Below, one piece after another: positions 58,572 to 64,000 of a DNA stretch of 64,000 bases; positions within the stretch are counted from its first letter, which is position 1, and every line of letters starts with the position of its first letter. The DNA is from Porphyridium purpureum (taxonomy: Eukaryota > Rhodophyta > Bangiophyceae > Porphyridiales > Porphyridiaceae), in the NCBI GenBank assembly GCA_008690995.1, contig VRMN01000015.1, positions 248,001 to 312,000 of the forward strand. Reading direction: 5' to 3'. A model generated the notes under the pieces. That model saw only the letters and a program-made list of their open reading frames with translations. It had not been told where the DNA came from and ran no database searches. The position numbers and the translations under genes are program-made.

Positions 58572-61500
58572 ATGGAGGTGGAGGTGGCCGCAGTGCTGCT
58601 GCACTATGCTAGCAAGCATGGGCGGACCGATCTGATTCGGGAGGCGCTGGCGAACGGCGCGCATGTCGATGTGCAGATCGATGCGTCGATCCGGTATGAG
58701 ATCACGGTGGAGGAGGACGGCGACGACGCGCAGGACGGGGCGGGCGCCGCGGGACGGGCTGGGCAGGCAGCTGTTGCGCACGCGGATGTGAGGGAGTATC
58801 CGGATGATGGCGTGCAGCGGATGGAGGCGCCGCTGCATGCGGCGGTCAGGTACGACGCGCTGGACTCGGTGCGCGCGCTGCTCGCCGCCGGCGCGAGTTG
58901 CGAAGTCACAAACTTTCAGGACATGACGCCTATTCAGCTCGCGCAGAACACCCACCTGTACGGTAGCGCCTCGTCGAACAGGGCGCGCGTGCTGACCGCA
59001 TTCGTCGCCGAGCTGTGCCAGTCGGCCGGCATGGGCAAGACAGACAGGATCCAGCAGCTGTTGCGCGCGGGGCTGTCTCTGGACAGCGTCGACGGCGAGG
59101 ATACGCGCAACTCGGCGTTGCACTGGGCAGCCACATTTGGCTCCATCGAGGCCACCGCTCTGCTCGTGCAGATGGGCGCCCCCGTCAACATGCGAAACGC
59201 AGAGGGCGTCACGGCGCTGATGGACGCAGCACGGTGCGGCCACGAAGAGGTTGTCCGCCTGTTGCTTGAGAACGCCGCAGATCCGACGGTGATGGCCAAA
59301 AGCGGCTCCGGCGCCGGCAAGTCTGCCGCAGACATGGCGTCAAGTACTGAAATTCGTAGTCTGATAGCCCAGTATGAGAGTGCACGGACGCCGGCCCGGC
59401 AGCATGGCCAGCCAGCTCACCCGCAGGGAACAAGTCAGCACCAAGCGCAACACAATCTGGATCTAGCGGGTGCCCGCGCGGTCAAGGCGGTCGTTTCAGC
59501 GTCCTCTCCTGCTCGAACTAGTCAAAACACCCCGCCCGCGCACACCGCTTCTTCGAGCAATGGACTGGCTTCCGTTGCAAAAAGCAGTGCAGGCGAAACA
59601 CATCAAAAGCCTGTGGATGCTCAGGCTTCTGTGGACACCGCCGGCTCCAAACCTGAAATCGCAGAACCGGTCGGAATTTTTGCGTCGTTGGCCAACCGCA
59701 TGCGAAAAAGACAGTCGAAATCCTATTCGTCTGTTCCGCCGCAAGCTGGATCACCTTCACAATCTCAGCCAGTGCCTGAGCCAGAGCCAGAGCCGGAGCC
59801 GGAGCCAAAACCGGTGCCGCATGTGGGAGCCTCGAGCCAGCAAGAAGAAAAGGAACCGCATGCACCTCAGGGTGCCGGTGTGACGCCCACCCACGCTCCT
59901 GTGCCCACTGCCACCTTGCCTGATCCGGTGATGCAGTCACCAAACGGTCGACCGGCGGGACCCGCGCAAACTCCCCAGAGAATACCCGAGTGGGCGCAAT
60001 TACTGTGGCCGCGGCCGCGGCGGATTTTGGATAAGAGTGAGCGTTGCGCGCGTGGTTTTGCGGTTCCTACAGTGCTCTGTATTGACACTGGGGCAAGCCC
60101 GGCCGCACGCAGCGAGGCGCGCAAGTGGATTGCGCGATGCGCCGCCAAGAAAGCAGCCGATATAGCGCCGCACCTCCCTGATATGCGCCTTTGTTCGGAC
60201 AGAGGTACATCGCAAGGTATTATTCGAGTGCGCATTGTGCCGAACGCGTTCCAGGTACGCTCCGAAGCGTACAGCATCCAGGTCCGGCCGGAAGCAGCCC
60301 ATGGCGAGATAGGAACGGGCAGTATATCCATCTGCGCGTCCGATGAGCGAGGTTTGTTTTATGCATTTTGCGTGGTCGAACAGTGCATGGCTTTTTGCGC
60401 AGAGTTTTCGCCTGGGGTCGTTTCGCAAGAGGGGACGCTGGATGGGTCGCGGCCGCTATTTATTCCTGCCGTTCTGATCACAGACTGGCCGCTCTTCCCC
60501 ACGCGTGGCATTGTGATGGACCTGAGGACCGGCCGCGTTCCAGCCATTCAGACACTGAAAAGTTACGCAGAAATTTTGTCGCGGATGCGGATCAACACGC
60601 TGTATCTTTTCATTCGGGACGAATCGGTTGACGGAAGAGCGTGGACTTGCGACACTGCTGATGTTGAAGAAGAAGAAGGAGCGGCTTTAACGGTCGATGA
60701 GCTGGCTGAGCTGGACGCATTTTGTGCGGGCTCGCACATTGAACTCATTATCAGCCTCGACCTGCTGGGACGAGGACCAAAACATGCGAGCACGCATGCC
60801 GGGGCCCGTCACAAATTGAGTTATGATCTCAGTGACGTGCTCGCACGTGAGGAAGCAGCGATGTACGCGGCAAATGGTTTGAAGGATCTGGACTTGTCAA
60901 GAGACCTATCCGGAGACCACTGGCGTCGCTTGCACGCCGCGCTTGCGAAAGCTTCGCAGTACGTCCTTTCCGACTCATTGGCGGTTGGGATGGGTATGCA
61001 CGCGTCGGGCGCCGCCCAGGGCGCAGTTATGGCACTTGATGCGGTGCAAATGCTGCTGGTTGATTCTAAGCGTGTCCAGTTTTGGTCAAACGCGTTCAGA
61101 GAAAGCACGCACGCGCAAGCGCCGGAGCGGCTTTTCACCGCGGGCGATGGTCATTGCGTGGCGATGGAGTATTTCGACTCGCATGTGGATGAGAGGGTCA
61201 TCCGGGCTCGCGCGGTAGCCCTGCAAGACGCCGGTGTGCCCTTTATGCTATGCCCGAGCGCTGCGACCCTCAACTCGTTTGCCGGCTCCATAAAGGAGGC
61301 TTCGAGGCTCATACGTATGGCCTGTACACTGGGCGCGGCACACGACGCGAGCGGCGTGGTTCTGACCGACCTGGCGGGCATTGGCCCGCTGCAACCGATG
61401 ATCGCGTCGTGGCCAGCGTACACCGCTTTTGCCGGCTCGGCATGGGGCGCACAGTCGAGTCTCGACCTCGACTCGGGAGACGGCATGGAGCTTCTGGCAC

Positions 61501-62123
61501 GGCTGCTCGACGTTCATGTGTTTGGAGATGGCGACCAGGGCGGTCAGCTGGGCGCCGTGCTGACCATGTTCGGTGAGTTCAATGCGCTTTGCATAAAGTC
61601 CGGCACAAGCTTACGCGTGAATGGCGAGCAGCGCGCCGAGTGGAGCCGCACGGCCATGTTTGAGCTAGTAATGTGCTCAAACCGAGCGGCGCAAAATGGC
61701 TCCGAAGGCGCAGGACTCATTGCGTGCTTTGATGAATCTGGGTTACGCCGGTGCTCGCGCCGCGTGGAAAAGGCGCTCGAGGTGCTCAGCACTTACCAGG
61801 GTAGCGCGTCGACATGCGAGTTGACGGAAATCCAGCTGATTGGCGAGTACCTGCGCGTTGCAACCCGCATGGCGCTTCTGCTCGGTCGGCCGCCCGGTGC
61901 GGACGCAAACATCTCCCAGTCGACGCGATCTGATCTAGTGAACCGAATCATCAAGTGCATCGGTCTGCTGCGCAGAACATGCGAGCTGCAATGTAAGCTT
62001 GGCTCTGGCTTCCGCGCCGCGGTGAAGTATCTCGAGTGCGCGTTGTACGCGTTGTCGCAGGATCAAAAATACATGTGCGAATTCATCGAGGAATGCAAGC
62101 GCAGGAACTGGTTGTTTGAATAG
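58572..62123 (+). CDS. Ankyrin-repeat protein fused to a GH20-like hexosaminidase domain
   Basis: 1,183 aa. The ATG at 58,572 starts MEVEVAAVLLHYASKHG; further upstream the frame opens only at GTG. Ankyrin repeats occupy about residues 8-260 (LHYASKHGRTDLIREALANG, PLHAAVRYDALDSVRALLAAG, ALHWAATFGSIEATALLVQM, ALMDAARCGHEEVVRLLLEN). A long disordered linker follows with an EP repeat (EPEPEPEPEPEPKP, about 405-418). From about 495 to 1,183 a GH20-type layout appears: N-terminal subdomain (SEAYSIQVRPEA, ISICASDERGLFYAFCVVEQ), then barrel strand 1 RGIVMDLRTGRVPAIQTLK (about 645) and MRINTLYLFIRDES. GH20 enzymes remove terminal beta-HexNAc. I cannot find the catalytic Asp-Glu pair at the expected place, and there is no signal peptide or anchor. 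A cytosolic or nuclear pseudo-enzyme that binds glycans or proteins is possible. The fusion is unusual. Confidence 0.82.
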   Translation: MEVEVAAVLLHYASKHGRTDLIREALANGAHVDVQIDASIRYEITVEEDGDDAQDGAGAAGRAGQAAVAHADVREYPDDGVQRMEAPLHAAVRYDALDSVRALLAAGASCEVTNFQDMTPIQLAQNTHLYGSASSNRARVLTAFVAELCQSAGMGKTDRIQQLLRAGLSLDSVDGEDTRNSALHWAATFGSIEATALLVQMGAPVNMRNAEGVTALMDAARCGHEEVVRLLLENAADPTVMAKSGSGAGKSAADMASSTEIRSLIAQYESARTPARQHGQPAHPQGTSQHQAQHNLDLAGARAVKAVVSASSPARTSQNTPPAHTASSSNGLASVAKSSAGETHQKPVDAQASVDTAGSKPEIAEPVGIFASLANRMRKRQSKSYSSVPPQAGSPSQSQPVPEPEPEPEPEPKPVPHVGASSQQEEKEPHAPQGAGVTPTHAPVPTATLPDPVMQSPNGRPAGPAQTPQRIPEWAQLLWPRPRRILDKSERCARGFAVPTVLCIDTGASPAARSEARKWIARCAAKKAADIAPHLPDMRLCSDRGTSQGIIRVRIVPNAFQVRSEAYSIQVRPEAAHGEIGTGSISICASDERGLFYAFCVVEQCMAFCAEFSPGVVSQEGTLDGSRPLFIPAVLITDWPLFPTRGIVMDLRTGRVPAIQTLKSYAEILSRMRINTLYLFIRDESVDGRAWTCDTADVEEEEGAALTVDELAELDAFCAGSHIELIISLDLLGRGPKHASTHAGARHKLSYDLSDVLAREEAAMYAANGLKDLDLSRDLSGDHWRRLHAALAKASQYVLSDSLAVGMGMHASGAAQGAVMALDAVQMLLVDSKRVQFWSNAFRESTHAQAPERLFTAGDGHCVAMEYFDSHVDERVIRARAVALQDAGVPFMLCPSAATLNSFAGSIKEASRLIRMACTLGAAHDASGVVLTDLAGIGPLQPMIASWPAYTAFAGSAWGAQSSLDLDSGDGMELLARLLDVHVFGDGDQGGQLGAVLTMFGEFNALCIKSGTSLRVNGEQRAEWSRTAMFELVMCSNRAAQNGSEGAGLIACFDESGLRRCSRRVEKALEVLSTYQGSASTCELTEIQLIGEYLRVATRMALLLGRPPGADANISQSTRSDLVNRIIKCIGLLRRTCELQCKLGSGFRAAVKYLECALYALSQDQKYMCEFIEECKRRNWLFE

Positions 62124-63356
62124 ATCCGAAGCGGATGGGGTCGGTTTCTCGCGGTGCGGGACTTGTGGAGAGGGAAGCTTGGCTCGAAGTGTAGAAACGC
62201 CAAAGCACAGGGGTAAACCCCGTGAAAAGTCTTGCCCAAAAAAAAGCCACCCCCGGAACATGTGGTCCAAGCGAAGGATCGAGTGTTGTGGTCATTGAAT
62301 AAGGAAAGCGTGCCTGTGGGCATTTACGTTTTCACTCCACTCGGGGCATGCTTTGACATGAAGCAATTTCTTCCGCCTTGCAGAGTTCAGGAGGACGTGT
62401 ATAATTAAAAACCGGGACCGTAGCGCCACCGTATGCGGACCCACGGGCGACACCACAGCACGCCTTCCAAATGTATAAAGCTCTGCCGATACGCGTCTTG
62501 CTGCTAGCAAATGATTGAGCCATATACCTTGCCCCAGTGCTTTTCAGCAGCGCCGTGTGCCCAAGCGAGCACTGCCGTCCCTGGTTCAGCGGGAACTCAA
62601 TGTCCCGGTGTCCGGTTCCGCACGTTCTTCACCATTCATCGGAAGCGCATGTGTTTTAAGAAGATGAGAGCATCGTGCATTTGTGTCGAGACTCTGAAGC
62701 TTACGCGCACGATTCTAGGCGGGGGCTGTGTCTCACGGCAGTTTGCTGTCGTCTGAAGTTCCCGTCGCCCATGTAGAAAGCGCGTCGCATGTATTGCTGG
62801 ACGCTCTCAGGGCAAGAAGGTAAGAAACGAATTGGGAAACGTGTGTGAGCGAGATTCTACAGATTGGTTCAAAGTTCGACAGAGGGCACAATCTTCTCCT
62901 CTCGCCGGGTCACCAGGAAGCCGATGACCAGACGGTCCTCGGCCTCGTAGCTTCACTCCCATGTCCTAGAAGGTATCTTCCAAGGCGCACTGCCGAGTGT
63001 GTTGCGACAGTTTCTGGACTGCCTGCATCTGCCCGCTGCCGCGCTTGGCCGTTTCCAAGGAAATGCTGAACGTTGCGCTGGGCGCTCGCCGCCAAAGTGG
63101 AGCACTGTTGAGCAAAGCACAGAAGGGCTGACGAGGAGCTCGTCGGTGGGCGGCTGTGCCTTTCTTCCAAGGCAAGAAGCTGGATGCGTGCGCTCGAGTA
63201 GCATTTTCGTTCTCCTTGCGCGCTGAAAAGTCCAACGTGGAGCGGTGATAGCACGCGTCAGCGTGCGAGCGCCCGATACTCCGTGCAGTCCACCACCAAG
63301 TGGATGGTACGCGTGCGCATCCCCAGCGGCCGGTCCGATGAGGAAAGACAGAGAAA

Positions 63357-63357
<1 letters not shown>

Positions 63358-63388
<31 letters not shown>

Positions 63389-63392
63389 GTGC
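63358..63392 (+). repeat. (TG)n microsatellite
   Basis: About 17 TG dinucleotides with one interruption. Open frames through it read as Cys-Val or Thr-His runs and are not supported as genes. Confidence 0.9.
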
Positions 63393-63848
63393 GGGTGCTT
63401 CAAATCTCATCTCGTGCACTCGTCGCTGCGCCTTACGCAGCTTTGAGGAGTTTCGTGACGCTAACGTTTCCCAAGTCTCGACCGTGCTTCACCGCGCGAG
63501 TACACAACCATGGAGAGAATGGACGGCCGTTTTTGCATGTGCGGAAGAACCGGACGATCATCGTCTGCCACACCACGAGAGTTGTCCCCAACGATACCGC
63601 TCCATTCACAGAATGGCGATGGCGGGAAGGCATAAAACGGTGATGACAATGGGCCGCCATCTGTGTCAAAGCACGGAGGCAACAGACACAGACGCCTGTG
63701 GCACATGTGCGCCATACCCCGAACCACACCGAACCGACTGGTCTGTCAGATCGGCGCGAGCCGTTAATCCGAATAACCGCGAGACCGCTAGACCGTTTGT
63801 TGCGCCATCCATCTGCGCCGCCTATTCCACGGCATCACCACCGAGCCC

Positions 63849-63917
63849 AAGTGGCGCGCGCCCACTTCTGCATCGCAACGCGCGCGGATTTCCTCTTGAA
63901 CCGAAGTGGCGCGCGCC
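63849..63917 (+). repeat. 14-bp direct repeat AAGTGGCGCGCGCC
   Basis: Two identical copies start at 63,849 and 63,904, 55 bp apart. Each contains the palindrome GGCGCGCC or its GC extension. It may be part of a promoter for a gene beyond the window edge. Confidence 0.6.
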
Positions 63918-64000
63918 GGAGTGGCCCGGGTCGTTTCCGCTCGGCGGATAACGAAGACGCGTGCGCAACAACGTGCGGCCATGCTCACATGCGCGCGTTG

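Larger units (their letters stand above)
62124..63980. other. Intergenic to window end, no firmly supported gene
   Basis: About 1.9 kb. A (TG)n run lies at 63,358-63,392. A 14-bp direct repeat lies at 63,849 and 63,904. Frames at 62,850-63,400 on the minus strand are gene-like in places but carry no motif. An ATG at 63,980 near the edge might start a plus-strand gene outside the window; too little is visible. Confidence 0.35.

Noticed and set aside
58456-58572. Upstream mini-exon for the ankyrin gene ending at AGAGAG/GTGAGA
   Set aside because: The donor is good, but no acceptor in the next 80 bases gives the right phase; the ATG at 58,572 is simpler.
62850-63403. Minus-strand gene-like segments (LETAKRGSGQMQAVQKLSQ; EAEDRLVIGFLVTRREEK)
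   Set aside because: They lie in different frames, no credible splice pair joins them, and no family is recognised.

Overview
The window looks like nuclear DNA of a compact, intron-poor unicellular eukaryote. A mesophilic red alga of the Porphyridium type is my best guess; this is inferred from gene content and style, not shown by a marker gene. The evidence is: long uninterrupted ORFs for typical eukaryotic proteins (MSH5, ER glucosidase I, DENN, TFIIS-SPOC, GT13, GT90), bacterial-type genes in the same chromosome (uvrC with a Phe-bearing transit-like leader, and grxB), only two introns that I can argue for, moderate-to-high GC, and genes packed with convergent ends 24-27 bp apart.

Layout. 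1-6.6 kb: the 5' half of the meiotic gene MSH5 (minus, with one 193-bp intron), divergent from glucosidase I (plus), which converges on uvrC (minus). 6.6-27.7 kb: a transposon graveyard. It holds a broken Ty1/copia-type pol (minus, 7.5-10.7 kb), a short LTR element with recognisable LTRs and an initiator-tRNA-Met anticodon-arm primer site (16.3-18.3 kb) that carries a second LTR nested inside it, a broken Ty3/gypsy-type pol (plus, 23.4-25.6 kb), and several minisatellites. In the middle sits one apparently intact gene of unknown function (12.7-14.7 kb, one predicted 74-bp intron), flanked on both sides by related arrays rich in TGTACA and TATAAGG. 27.7-64 kb: ordinary gene space. In order: class I glutamine amidotransferase, GT90/CAP10 glycosyltransferase, GrxB glutaredoxin, TFIIS-central+SPOC transcription factor, leucine-rich-repeat protein, F-box-like protein, type I membrane protein of unknown function, GT13 N-acetylglucosaminyltransferase with an MGAT5-like Cys-rich tail, unknown protein with SAM-like segments, DENN-domain protein, a possible small membrane protein, coiled-coil protein with ATRIP-like features, and an ankyrin-GH20-like fusion.

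How the genes relate. Several act on glycans: glucosidase I trims N-glycans in the ER, while GT90 and GT13 would act in the secretory pathway. The GH20-like domain has no secretory signal and may not be catalytic. MSH5, UvrC and the possible ATRIP-like protein belong to recombination and DNA repair. There is no operon. Genes are arranged as divergent pairs with short shared promoters (106 bp for MSH5/GCS1, about 250 bp for the ATRIP-like/ankyrin pair) and as convergent pairs. Many genes share purine-rich sense-strand 5' leaders.

Starts given here are the first true ATG that fits the protein family. Several longer open frames begin only at TTG or GTG. No tRNA, rRNA or CRISPR array was recognised, but a systematic RNA search could not be run.
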